This document shows, piece by piece, positions 1 to 9,098 of a stretch of DNA of 64,000 nt (position 1 is the first letter of the stretch; the number at the start of each line of letters is the position of its first letter). The position numbers and the translations under genes were made by a program. Source of the stretch: Meira nashicola (lineage: Eukaryota > Basidiomycota > Exobasidiomycetes > Exobasidiales > Brachybasidiaceae); contig BCJU01000003.1 in the NCBI GenBank assembly GCA_001600355.1, positions 3,101,746 to 3,165,745 of the forward strand, in the 5' to 3' direction. Under the pieces are notes generated by a model. That model searched no databases. It saw nothing but the letters and a program-made list of their open reading frames with translations, and had not been told where the DNA came from.

Positions 1-971
1 TGTCTATACAGGAAGTGCGGGTACAGTACATGAACAACTGTATATGCTCACTTGTTATCAAGAGCCGTTAGCTTGGGATGAAAAAGATCTTCAAAAAAGC
101 TTCAAGCATTTGTCGCCAGAATTCCAAGAGAAAGTTATCTCAAAAGAACTTTTACCAAAAGATGTTTTATCAACTCTTGTAACAAAACAGCAAAGTTCAA
201 CAGAAAATGAGGTGAAAAGCATGGTTAAAGAAGATCATTCAAAGGAAGTAGAAAGTGAAGAAGATCATTCAAACAAAGTAGAAAGTAAAGCAAAAGACAA
301 AAGACAAAAGCTCGCAAAGCAATGACTCAAATGTAGCAGTATTAGACAAGGCCACCAAGACGCATCGTACTGAAGCAGACTGTCTTATTCAATTTGCCGA
401 AAATTGGCGTAATGAAGATGATTATACTGGTGATTTATTTGATAATCTCGATTACAAGATTAAAGAATCTAAATGGATCATGAACATCCTTCAAATTGAA
501 TCGGATTATTGGCCTTATTGCTTCCAATACATCCTTCGTAAACAAGCAAAACATTTTGCTCGTGATAATTTTGAAAGTGAATTGTCATTTGATCAAATAG
601 TTGAAGCTTTAAAAGATCAATTCGAAACTGCTGAGAGAAAGCAATATCATCGTTTCATCTGGACAAATGTCACTTTCAAATCAATCGAAAGCGAAAATCT
701 TACGAAAAGTAAATCAGAAGTCTTGCAAGCTCTCATCACAAAAATACGTGCATGTCAATTTGCATTAGGAGACCAATATGCTGCAAACGTTCATATCGTT
801 GATTGTTTATTACGTGCTTGTCGTGATGAACCTTATTTGGCCTTAGCTTACGATAACATTCCCAGAAACTTTGAAGCTGCTTGTGCTGTACTGCATAAAG
901 CATTAGAAGGTAGAACAAGATTTAACGGTACTACTTCTGTATTTACCGATGAATCCAGCACGATTGACTAA
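1..971 (+). pseudogene. LTR-retrotransposon gag-like remnant, left end cut by window edge
   Basis: Two overlapping open frames make one apparent coding region. The first is open from base 2 and stops at 323-325. The second, in another frame, is open from about 282 and stops at 969-971. The second frame reads with no need of the ATG at 480, since coding-like sequence extends upstream of it. Its protein has an alpha-helical pattern typical of the Gag capsid-like proteins of fungal retroelements: an ER-x(n)-W-x(n)-TF stretch, a KSKSEVLQALITKIRACQ segment and a late DCLLRACRD motif followed by FEAACAVLHKALE. No zinc knuckle, protease, integrase or reverse transcriptase is visible, and the next gene on the right is an unrelated cellular gene. 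The frame change in an A-rich overlap could be decay or a programmed shift. Family assignment is from memory of similar fungal Gag proteins, so moderate. Confidence 0.5.
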
Positions 972-1094
972 GACGTATTGGGTTATTACCATGTTCCTCT
1001 TATTTTTTCTCAACAATCACCAAACTGTAATTAGTCTGAACTGAATAAAATTAATCCATAAAGAGCCGTGACAAGATTTCCCATTCAACGTTGT

Positions 1095-2450
1095 CTAATC
1101 GTTCACATCCATTGATTCGATGCATAAAAGTGCAGCTTGTATGAATAAGCTCACATCATTTGCATTCATTGCATCTTCCATGCTTGATCGAATAATAGTG
1201 CTTTTTGATGCGATTCGATCTGTTAATAAGCGCCCAGTTGCAGTTTCGAATTCAAACGAAGTCATTTGTCCGCCCAAAGTATCGAAATGCACGATAACTG
1301 CAACCTCTTCACAGACTTGTCTAGCATTTTTGTTGGTGACAGAATACAGTATACGCATACTTGATTCTGTGGGTGCATCAATTGATTCAACACCCATCAA
1401 ACCTTGGAATAATCTAATTCGAGCTCTATGATCACGACAAATTGCTTCAACTTTACGATCTCTTTGCTTCTCTGCTCCTGCTTTTGCTTCTCTTGCAAGC
1501 TTTTCAGCAGCACTCTTTTCGGCATTAAGTCTATCAACAGTCTGCAGACTATTTGCCAATTGTCTCTTTGCACTTTCGATCGATTTGAGAAGGTTAGATT
1601 GATTCATTTCTAAACTTTCCATTTCGATCAATTGTTCGTTAAGTACATCTTCTGCTTCTTCTTGAGTGAATGTACCAATCGAAGGTACAATTGTGCCATT
1701 TTGTCCTTTTTCAATTTCTGCTCCAATTCCACGAACTGCTTTCAATCGAGCAAGTTCAAGTTCAATATCTTGTATACGATTGAGAAATGTTTGTGCTTCT
1801 CGTACTCCAGAATCCAAACCTTCAAAATTGTCAAATTGTTCACATATTCTTTCGATCTCTTTACGTAATTCTTTTGATTTATGCTTTCTCGCTTGTAATT
1901 GCGTCTTTAATTCTCGTACCTCTGTCTCTAATTGTCGAACATCAGATACGGTATACACTGTTTGCGTATCATCATTGGTATCATGCACAAATATGGATCG
2001 GGTTTCCTGTTCAAGTTGAATCATTTTCAATCTTCTGAAATAGTCACCAATAGCACGTTCTTCTTCTTCCAATCCGATTGGCCATTGTTTGAAAGATTCC
2101 CAAGCTGGATCTAGAAAAGAATGATTATCCTGCGCATCACCACCAACATCATCTTCATTGTTTGTTCGACGCGAAGGACTTTGAGTTGATCGACGTCGGC
2201 GTTTTGTAGACCGTTGTAAGAGATTTGATTGTAAAGACTTTTGAAGAGATAGCAAAGAATTCGATTCTATACGTGTCGATAAATTCTTTATGATTTCTTG
2301 AACATCTTCTGTGGATGTGGAAGCTCTCTTACTTTTTCTGCTAACCTTTGAATTTGTATTTGCATCTATCTCCCTCAAAGATCTATCGCTACTCCCTCTA
2401 CTTTTTCGAGATTCATGAGTATTGTGCGAGGATATACTTGCAGAAGACAT
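1095..2450 (-). CDS. Coiled-coil protein, candidate kinetochore subunit (Sos7/Kre28-like)
   Basis: A 451-residue intronless protein. Residues 1-110 are Ser/Arg/Lys rich and disordered, with a basic KRRRR patch that could act as a nuclear signal. From about residue 115 there is a helical start (DYFRRLKMIQLEQETRSIF) followed by coiled coils to about 340. The last about 100 residues look like a small alpha/beta domain (VCEEVAVIVHFDTLGG...) resembling the RWD-type ends of kinetochore proteins. The LEQET segment in front of a coiled coil recalls Sos7/Kre28, the Spc7/KNL1 partners, but I cannot confirm this by alignment; another coiled-coil plus RWD kinetochore protein is an alternative. It is divergently transcribed from the gene at 2848 and shares a 397-bp promoter holding two ACGCGT boxes, which would fit G1/S-regulated chromosome biology. 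Confidence 0.45.
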   Translation of the reverse strand: MSSASISSHNTHESRKSRGSSDRSLREIDANTNSKVSRKSKRASTSTEDVQEIIKNLSTRIESNSLLSLQKSLQSNLLQRSTKRRRRSTQSPSRRTNNEDDVGGDAQDNHSFLDPAWESFKQWPIGLEEEERAIGDYFRRLKMIQLEQETRSIFVHDTNDDTQTVYTVSDVRQLETEVRELKTQLQARKHKSKELRKEIERICEQFDNFEGLDSGVREAQTFLNRIQDIELELARLKAVRGIGAEIEKGQNGTIVPSIGTFTQEEAEDVLNEQLIEMESLEMNQSNLLKSIESAKRQLANSLQTVDRLNAEKSAAEKLAREAKAGAEKQRDRKVEAICRDHRARIRLFQGLMGVESIDAPTESSMRILYSVTNKNARQVCEEVAVIVHFDTLGGQMTSFEFETATGRLLTDRIASKSTIIRSSMEDAMNANDVSLFIQAALLCIESMDVND

Positions 2451-2847
2451 TGTTGTATGTGATGGTCTTCAGTTAGCTTCGATGTGCAGGTTTCGATTGT
2501 TGATTGTCCCTAGCCTAGAGATCAACACCAAAAAAGTCAATCAACGCGTTGAGTCCATGTGTTGTTCTGTTTTCTTGACGCGCCAGTGCTTGTAGAATTG
2601 TGAGTGAAGTGCTGCTCAACGCGTAAGATGCCAGTTAAAGGCCAGTAGACTCAGCGTACATAAGCATCATAGACCCTTTAATTTTTACTTCTCTTCTACG
2701 CCACAATCGTTCAGTATTTCATTCCATCATCTTATCCGAAATTACCTAGAGAATCAATAACACGTTGACAATGACAAAAATAACATTAATCTCTACGTGA
2801 TGATATTTGCACACATTGAGAAAGATTCAATAATATCTAAATGAAGT
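2451..2847. promoter_or_regulatory. Divergent promoter with two ACGCGT (MCB-like) boxes
   Basis: The spacer between two divergently oriented genes holds ACGCGT at 2544-2549 and at 2619-2624, each preceded by TCA or CTCA, plus a near match (ACGCGC) at 2578-2583. ACGCGT is the core site of MBF (Mbp1-Swi6) in yeasts, which drives G1/S genes. The sites are seen in the sequence; their use is inferred. Confidence 0.45.
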
Positions 2848-4725
2848 ATGGAAATTTCCGGCAAGGCCTACGATAAAATGGAGATCTTACAGACCATTAA
2901 CGCCAACGCGAACGAACGATCATCCACTTTCCCAATCTATTGTGGGAAGGAAAACGTTCCATTTGCATCATCATCACAGGTGAAACTGGATCAGCTTGAG
3001 AGCTCATATAATGCAAAAACACCATTATGGAATGAAACATCATTGCCCATTCCACGATTAACAAGCTCACGAAATGTCGACTCGGAAGAGCTTACCAATA
3101 AGATCACTGATACTCTACCAGTCAACGAAGCAAGTAACTCGAAAGATCCTCATCCATTCTACGACGTAGATGAAGATGATGAGATGGATTTCACTTCTGA
3201 AACGCAAAAGCTTAGTTTGCAAATCTTCGAGCAACATTTATCACAATTCTCACATACACATGTATCTGAAGAATCTGACTTAATAGGTATCATTCCAGAT
3301 GAACCACTTCCACTTCCGCCTTGTGGACAACAGATAACACCGCCAGCTAGCAAAGCAAAAAAGCCTCAATCAAAGCGGCAGAGTCGGGCAAAACCAGTGC
3401 AACCAAAGTATAGCAAATCTGTAGAACAATTGACGGAGAGAGAGGCGGTCGAAGTCGCAAAGCCTTCTACGAGACCCAAACCACATAGTGCAGCGAAAAA
3501 GAAAACTGATACCAACGTTGAAGTAGAAGCAGAGCCTGAAGTGAAGTCCAAAGCCAAAAGAACGAGAAAATCTGGCAAAAAGGCAAAAGAAGAAAGCATT
3601 GTTGAGCCGGAAGTACATTTCAATATACCAAAGTTCCTGTTCAATGATGAAAGGAAAGAAACTTTCCAAGGTCAAAATCTTGATGATGATAATGATGACT
3701 TCTTTATGCACAATATTCCAACTGCTCCAAAAGACACAGTCGAACTAGATGAAGACGATGATGCGCTTGGTATTCGGGATGATAAACGTCCGCTTTCCGT
3801 ACCTTCAGAGGAAATGACTTCTACTGATTCTATTTTGGAAAGGCCGGTAAAATCTCAATCGAAATATTTTGATCCAAACCTGATTAATCCAGAAGAGAAG
3901 GTAAAAATGCAAAAATCTCTTCTTTCTTTAAACAATTGCCCTTTGTGTAGAGAATTTTGGCCAACGTTGAGCGAAGATAAAGATGGCAAAATTGTCAGTA
4001 AAAGCAAAAGGGTTTGCAAAACTGCAACTGGTCCTAAACGGATCAGTCATTTGCACATGTGTGCCAAAAAGAATGAACAAACGTATGAGGAAGTTATTAG
4101 CCTTTTGCGTCGCGATAAGGTCTCGTTGGATAAGAATAGACGTTTTGAACGGATCAAAGAGATGCAAGAAGAAAGCGTTTGGGAAGAACTTTGCGGTGGT
4201 AATTTGCCATGTACTCAAGTACAAACTAGCGTGCAAAAGATGCTCAAATCTAAAAAGAATTGGTACAAAATCGATCAATTTGTTCGTGGAAAAGCGCAAG
4301 AAGATCTAGAAATTCAAGCCAAAAAGAAATCGAAACGTGTTCGATTAAGAGCGAATGGAGGTACAGATCGTGAAACAAGCATGATCGAAATGCCAATCAA
4401 AGGTTCACATAAAGACGTAGAGAAATGTCACTTGTTGTTCGGTCCTTCTACAAGCTTCAAGGATGTTTCAGTCAAGGACTCAAATGTGGACGACGTCATT
4501 TGCACCAATGATCCTCCTGCATCCTTTTATGATCATAGTGATCAAGCTTGTGAAATGCCGTTTGAAAGCATTTGCAGAGCTAGAAAGAGAAAAAGAGTTA
4601 TGCAAGAAGGACATCCCGAAAACTTTAACAGCAGCGCCAGTTCTCTTTGTACAATGGGAATTCTTTTTGGCGAACGTCTGGCTAAATCGTTTAAATCGAA
4701 ACAATCTTGCATTAAAGAATGCTGA
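2848..4725 (+). CDS. C2HC zinc-finger nuclear protein, possibly SLX4-like
   Basis: A 625-residue intronless protein, mostly disordered, acidic and Lys rich. Basic stretches at about residues 175-250 (KKPQSKRQSRAKP, KAKRTRKSGKKAK) suggest nuclear targeting. A single ordered segment at about residues 360-435 has Cys-x2-Cys (NCPLC), a tryptophan four residues later, then a His and Cys in HLHMCAKKN, followed by an amphipathic helix. This is the layout of UBZ4-type ubiquitin-binding fingers such as those of SLX4 or Rad18-related proteins. I do not see the C-terminal SLX1-binding helical domain expected of SLX4: the protein ends with a divergent tail (KSKQSCIKEC). SLX4 is therefore only a suggestion. 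The first ATG at 2848 and a second in-frame ATG at 2878 are both possible starts. It shares its promoter, with two ACGCGT boxes, with the gene on the left. Confidence 0.5.
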   Translation: MEISGKAYDKMEILQTINANANERSSTFPIYCGKENVPFASSSQVKLDQLESSYNAKTPLWNETSLPIPRLTSSRNVDSEELTNKITDTLPVNEASNSKDPHPFYDVDEDDEMDFTSETQKLSLQIFEQHLSQFSHTHVSEESDLIGIIPDEPLPLPPCGQQITPPASKAKKPQSKRQSRAKPVQPKYSKSVEQLTEREAVEVAKPSTRPKPHSAAKKKTDTNVEVEAEPEVKSKAKRTRKSGKKAKEESIVEPEVHFNIPKFLFNDERKETFQGQNLDDDNDDFFMHNIPTAPKDTVELDEDDDALGIRDDKRPLSVPSEEMTSTDSILERPVKSQSKYFDPNLINPEEKVKMQKSLLSLNNCPLCREFWPTLSEDKDGKIVSKSKRVCKTATGPKRISHLHMCAKKNEQTYEEVISLLRRDKVSLDKNRRFERIKEMQEESVWEELCGGNLPCTQVQTSVQKMLKSKKNWYKIDQFVRGKAQEDLEIQAKKKSKRVRLRANGGTDRETSMIEMPIKGSHKDVEKCHLLFGPSTSFKDVSVKDSNVDDVICTNDPPASFYDHSDQACEMPFESICRARKRKRVMQEGHPENFNSSASSLCTMGILFGERLAKSFKSKQSCIKEC

Positions 4726-5051
4726 ACATATAAGTTGTACAATAACATCTGTATTTTATTCATATTAAGACCTGTATAATACCATGTAATCAATATATTG
4801 ATTTGGCTACTTCTTCCAACCGGACTCGGTCATGCGCTGCGTCTGCGCCTGCGCGAAGCTTTCGGGCGTAATAAGATAAAGCGGGGGGGCCAATTACACG
4901 CACGCACAATTTCGCGAAGATTTAGTCCTATTATAGGAATGGTTAAAGATTGTCTCCACGTACCTGCAATTGACTAAATGCAACGATCGTAGACCAGCTG
5001 ACCTCGGCTGTTTTGATGAGGTGGCAGTGAGATAATCTCAAAAATACAAGG
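4726..5051. promoter_or_regulatory. PIG-S promoter with CGCAGCGC-type element
   Basis: This 326-bp spacer carries a GC-rich block at 4834-4855 (GCGCTGCG followed by two TGCGCC/TGCGCG units), about 218 bp before the PIG-S start, a run of seven G at about 4884-4890, and alternating CACGCACGCAC soon after. The octamer GCGCTGCG (reverse CGCAGCGC) recurs in other promoters of this window. No gene is visible. Confidence 0.35.
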
Positions 5052-7313
5052 ATGGGAAAGAATGGCAATCCAAGCCAAAAGGGCCATTCGGACGAAAATG
5101 TAGAACAATCCTTAATCACTTGGACTTCAAATAAACCAATCTTTCAAACATTAAAGACACGAACTTGGATTTTGATATGCTTCTATACGACTGTCGTTCT
5201 TTCATTACCATTTTGGCTTCAAACTACCACTATTGAACGATTACCACTACCACGTGAAGATGTACAAAAATGGGAAGCAACCTTACCTTGTCCAGTTCGA
5301 TTTAGGCATACGCTTACACTTCGATTACCCGCTGGCATCGTAGCTCGTGAACATGAAGGAAATGTTGCAAAAGATTTAGCAAACGCTCTAAAGGCCGCTG
5401 GAGATGGAGTTTGGACAAATGAAAAGATTCAACATACAATCAATGGCACGGAAACTTTTCAAGAGGTTGAACAACCGATTCCGCTTGAACATGCTGCTTG
5501 CATAGATTGGAACGTACGCATGAACGAGGTAGGCAAATTAGAACCAAGTAGTCTACACTATGTCATCACGATCGCACATGGAGATGCTACTGAATCTTTC
5601 TTGTCCACGTCAACTACTCGACATTTTACCATCAATTCCGCATATCCCTTGCAAGGTAGACCGCACGGAGAGGTTACCTGGTCATTAGCATCGCAATTAT
5701 CACGCTTTTTACAACTACCCTATCGCGATTTATTCTTTCAAGAATATTTTCCTACCATCGGACAAGCATCTCATGGGTCAGTGTCAACAGAAAATGTCTT
5801 GCAACGGATTGGTGTTTTGGAGATGGATAAACGACAGATTCCGTATACCCGCAACGTTCGACTGGTGTTCACATTGGTAAATGAGGACGTCTCTTCTACA
5901 GAGCCTCCTAAAGGGCATCGCGATAACAATTCAAAGAGGCAATTATCCAGCGGTGTAGAAGGATGGGATGAGAAGCAAGTAAGCAGTGTATTCAAGAAAA
6001 AGATTTCTTCATTGACAGAGGCTCTATATGGCACCCATAATTTCGTGACGGAAATGCAAACGATATGGTATGCTCCTCTACAATTTCAGCCACTTGAATT
6101 AGAGATTCCAAGAATCTTGGAAGCAGCAAATACAAAATCGGCAAGATCTAAAAGGCGGAGAAGGAAGAGCGTTCCTACAGCTGTGACAGACGATGAAAGA
6201 GGCGATAAAGATATCAAAGACGAGGACGATATCGAAGATCTGCTTGATGAAGAAGCTTCAAAGAGTGAAGTCAAAGCTGACATACCTGAAATTGTGGAAA
6301 AAGACATTATCAATCTGATCCGTCAAGATGATTTGCAAATCTTTGTGAATGCAGGAGAGTGGGGTCTTTCTTCGAGCGGGAATGAAATTTCAAAGTCTGA
6401 AGCTGAAATTGAAACACAAAAAGAGCAAGAGATGGATCTAGCAAGTCTGATCCAACAGAAAGAGCGTACTCTCCACTTTGTCATTTATGTTCCCAAACCA
6501 TCTCATAGACCGTTGCGAATTTCAGCGGATGAACAAAATAGCAACATAAGCGCTGCCACTGGATGGCTCGTGCCGCAATGGGGAGGTGTTTCGTTGTACA
6601 ATCTTGGTCATGAAGGTCATGAAGTAGGAAAAGGTGGGGGAATGCATGTTGACGAATACGTCGGAAAGATGTTGAATTTCCTTAATTCAAATGATTTGGA
6701 CAAAGCATTTACCTCGTTCGATAAGCAATTACGATCTCTCTTGGGCTTACGCAGACCTAATGGAATCAATGAGGCAGAAGAGGCCGATGCTATGCCTTCA
6801 TCGGATGCAAGATTAGCGCTTGCACTTGATGCACTCGTACGTAGGAGAACGATTGGCTCCATGAGAGAGAGTGTGAGAACACTAGCAAGTATTATTCGAT
6901 TGGTTGATAAGATCAAAATTCTTGGCGTTGGTTCACAAGTACAAGATGATGTACGACAAGCTTTGAAGATGTTGCAAACTGCTGCAGATTTAAGAGATGA
7001 TCAAACTGCGCCAATCTTACGTCAAGGATCTTCTTCTCCCGTTCCGGCACCTTTATCTCCTTTACGAGCTTTGTTGGATCTTCATCATAGCGCTGAATTA
7101 TTGAGCTCAAGAGCTTTCTTCAATCCTGCCATGTTAGGTCAACTTTACTTTCCTGACGAACATAAATATGCCGTTTATACGCCACTTTTTGGACCTTTAG
7201 CAATGCCACTCTTAGTAGCAGCAATTCGATTGATCAAAGAACGAAGAGCACGATCAAAAAAGGAAGCAAAGAACAAATCAAAGAGCGCTGAGACTTCCAG
7301 AAAAGCTCAGTAA
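5052..7313 (+). CDS. GPI17: GPI transamidase subunit PIG-S/Gpi17
   Basis: A 753-residue ER membrane protein, the PIG-S subunit of the GPI transamidase that attaches preassembled GPI anchors to proteins. Residues about 36-57 (WILICFYTTVVLSLPFWLQTTT) form the N-terminal membrane segment, and the LPFWLQTT sequence right after it is the typical PIG-S entry into the lumenal domain. The long lumenal region contains the family-type mixed alpha/beta folds and a W-x-VPQWGG block. The C-terminus has LLSSRAFFNPAMLGQLYFPDEHKYAVYTPLFGP leading to a second membrane helix at about 715-733 with a basic cytosolic tail (KERRARSKKEAK). Length fits, somewhat longer than yeast Gpi17 because of a charged insert at about 365-420 (basic RSKRRRRKS then acidic DDERGDKDIKDEDD). 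The start is the first ATG, in front of the charged N-terminus. Confidence 0.9.
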   Translation: MGKNGNPSQKGHSDENVEQSLITWTSNKPIFQTLKTRTWILICFYTTVVLSLPFWLQTTTIERLPLPREDVQKWEATLPCPVRFRHTLTLRLPAGIVAREHEGNVAKDLANALKAAGDGVWTNEKIQHTINGTETFQEVEQPIPLEHAACIDWNVRMNEVGKLEPSSLHYVITIAHGDATESFLSTSTTRHFTINSAYPLQGRPHGEVTWSLASQLSRFLQLPYRDLFFQEYFPTIGQASHGSVSTENVLQRIGVLEMDKRQIPYTRNVRLVFTLVNEDVSSTEPPKGHRDNNSKRQLSSGVEGWDEKQVSSVFKKKISSLTEALYGTHNFVTEMQTIWYAPLQFQPLELEIPRILEAANTKSARSKRRRRKSVPTAVTDDERGDKDIKDEDDIEDLLDEEASKSEVKADIPEIVEKDIINLIRQDDLQIFVNAGEWGLSSSGNEISKSEAEIETQKEQEMDLASLIQQKERTLHFVIYVPKPSHRPLRISADEQNSNISAATGWLVPQWGGVSLYNLGHEGHEVGKGGGMHVDEYVGKMLNFLNSNDLDKAFTSFDKQLRSLLGLRRPNGINEAEEADAMPSSDARLALALDALVRRRTIGSMRESVRTLASIIRLVDKIKILGVGSQVQDDVRQALKMLQTAADLRDDQTAPILRQGSSSPVPAPLSPLRALLDLHHSAELLSSRAFFNPAMLGQLYFPDEHKYAVYTPLFGPLAMPLLVAAIRLIKERRARSKKEAKNKSKSAETSRKAQ

Positions 7314-9098
7314 TGAAAACTTTGCGAATACAAAATATACATAAGAATAGAAATGTACATATAGATGAAGGAGCGGTTTGTAAATTAATGAACGTGATAA
7401 TCATCTCATTGCGGTCACATGATCGTCGATCTGTTTGTTGGTTTCAGATTAAAGAAATGCGGAAAGCCGATATAATTAGAGGATCGCATTTCTCGGGTCA
7501 TTACGATGTTCCTAATGTTCAGGGTACTTTGCGTTCATATTATGTGGCTGCATGGACTATACATACATGACTTTTCACTTTATTTGCGTAAGGGGGTTGT
7601 AGTCTATAGAGAGTGAAAGAATTGTGAACCGACAAAATGTTCAAAAGCTTAAAGAAGACTAGCTTGCATGCATTAGATTAAACTCGGATCGCCCTGCATG
7701 AGAAATTGCTTACGGGCATTTACTTGATGATGAACTACTATTTTCAGGAATTCTTGTTTAGGCTCTAAATATCCATTCTTGTATCCGTCTTCATTATAGA
7801 GTCAGGTGTGATTTCTGTGCGGGGAACGCGCCACGCTCTACTTATCAAACGCGTTAATAAGTAAGGCCAACACGCTATTAATTTTCCCCTTGCCTACGTG
7901 ATCCTCACTAGCTGATAGTCTATTCTAGTATAACTCTATTCCATCAAATATCAATATTCATTCATGTCGCCATATTCAAAGCACAGGAAATACAAGTGGA
8001 TCTCAGTATGTAAATGTGGCTGTCATACGAGACGAAAGTACAAAAGCAACTCTGAGCGCAAAATCATATATTCAATTCTTATATGCTTCTTTCGAAGTCG
8101 GAGGGTCAATTGAAAGCAATCATTACATACTCATATATGCATTGTGTTAAAAAAATAAAGTTGAACCGTAGGTAAACAGTGACTGTTACTCCTCCTCAAC
8201 CGATCAAATCAAGATCACTTTACGCGTCTTGCTGAGCTACGCATCAGTCCACAATCATTCCTTAACGCGTCTTGTATTCAAGGGCTGAAAATGGTAGCGG
8301 CACCTCTCCTCACTTCTTTTTAATCTGCGATAAAAGTTGTTGTTACTACCCTTTTCCTTATAGAGGGGAAAAGAACATCACGCTAAAATCAGCCTATGCG
8401 TTATCCAATAATGCACATTGCATGACTTGGCCCACCGGTCAACCTTCTTTTCCTTTTTCTTTTTTAGCCTAAAAATTTGGATTTTTTTCAAAGTGGTATG
8501 GGAAGCGCTTTAGGGCACTTTCCAATTCGAAAAATAAAAATATAATACGGCACATGTCCTGAATCCGCACATTAAAATGAAAAACAATAAAAATGTGCAG
8601 GTTTCTACGTGCATACTGTAGATGACCTCTTACATACTACTCGTTAGCCAAAAAAGAGTCGAAATCTGCCTACATGTCAAGATACATGAATATCCTTTAC
8701 TGGTCTAAAAAAGTGTGATCTTCTATGAATGTAGACTACATGCAAGGGTATAGAAAGTGTGTGAGGACTTCATTCCTTTACCGGATCTGCGAAAAAGTAG
8801 CGTGCAAATCTTTAATGGCTATCTTAATCTTCCGTCTTCGTCAACGATCCCAAAAACGACTTTGATCTCTTTGTTGACGTGTGATGACTCAACGTCCCAT
8901 TCAACATCTTCTCAACGATCATCGTCGTAAAGGATCAAGTTGAATTTCCTTGACGTTCTCGTGATCATATTTTATACCCTTACGATTATCGTTCTTTTAT
9001 TTTTATTTGTGTCTTATACCTATTTCAATTCAAAAACGCAAATTGGCGGAAATACACCTACCTAATCAAACCGATTACGAAATATACCCAATCAAATT
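7314..9098. other. Long spacer; upstream region of the 1347-residue gene
   Basis: About 1.8 kb without a gene I can support. Short frames at 7313-7570 and 8272-8472 have no protein-like composition. ACGCGT occurs three times, at 7849-7854, 8222-8227 and 8265-8270; the last two are 43 bp apart and each is followed by CTT. The last 150 bp is pyrimidine rich, as in fungal leaders. No tRNA seen. Confidence 0.3.

Noticed and set aside
972..1094. Possible LTR next to the gag-like remnant
   Set aside because: No TG...CA ends, target-site duplication or second copy can be seen in this window.
7313..7570. 85-residue frame whose ATG overlaps the PIG-S stop
   Set aside because: Stop-start overlap has no meaning for a fungal monocistronic gene, and the peptide has no protein-like features.
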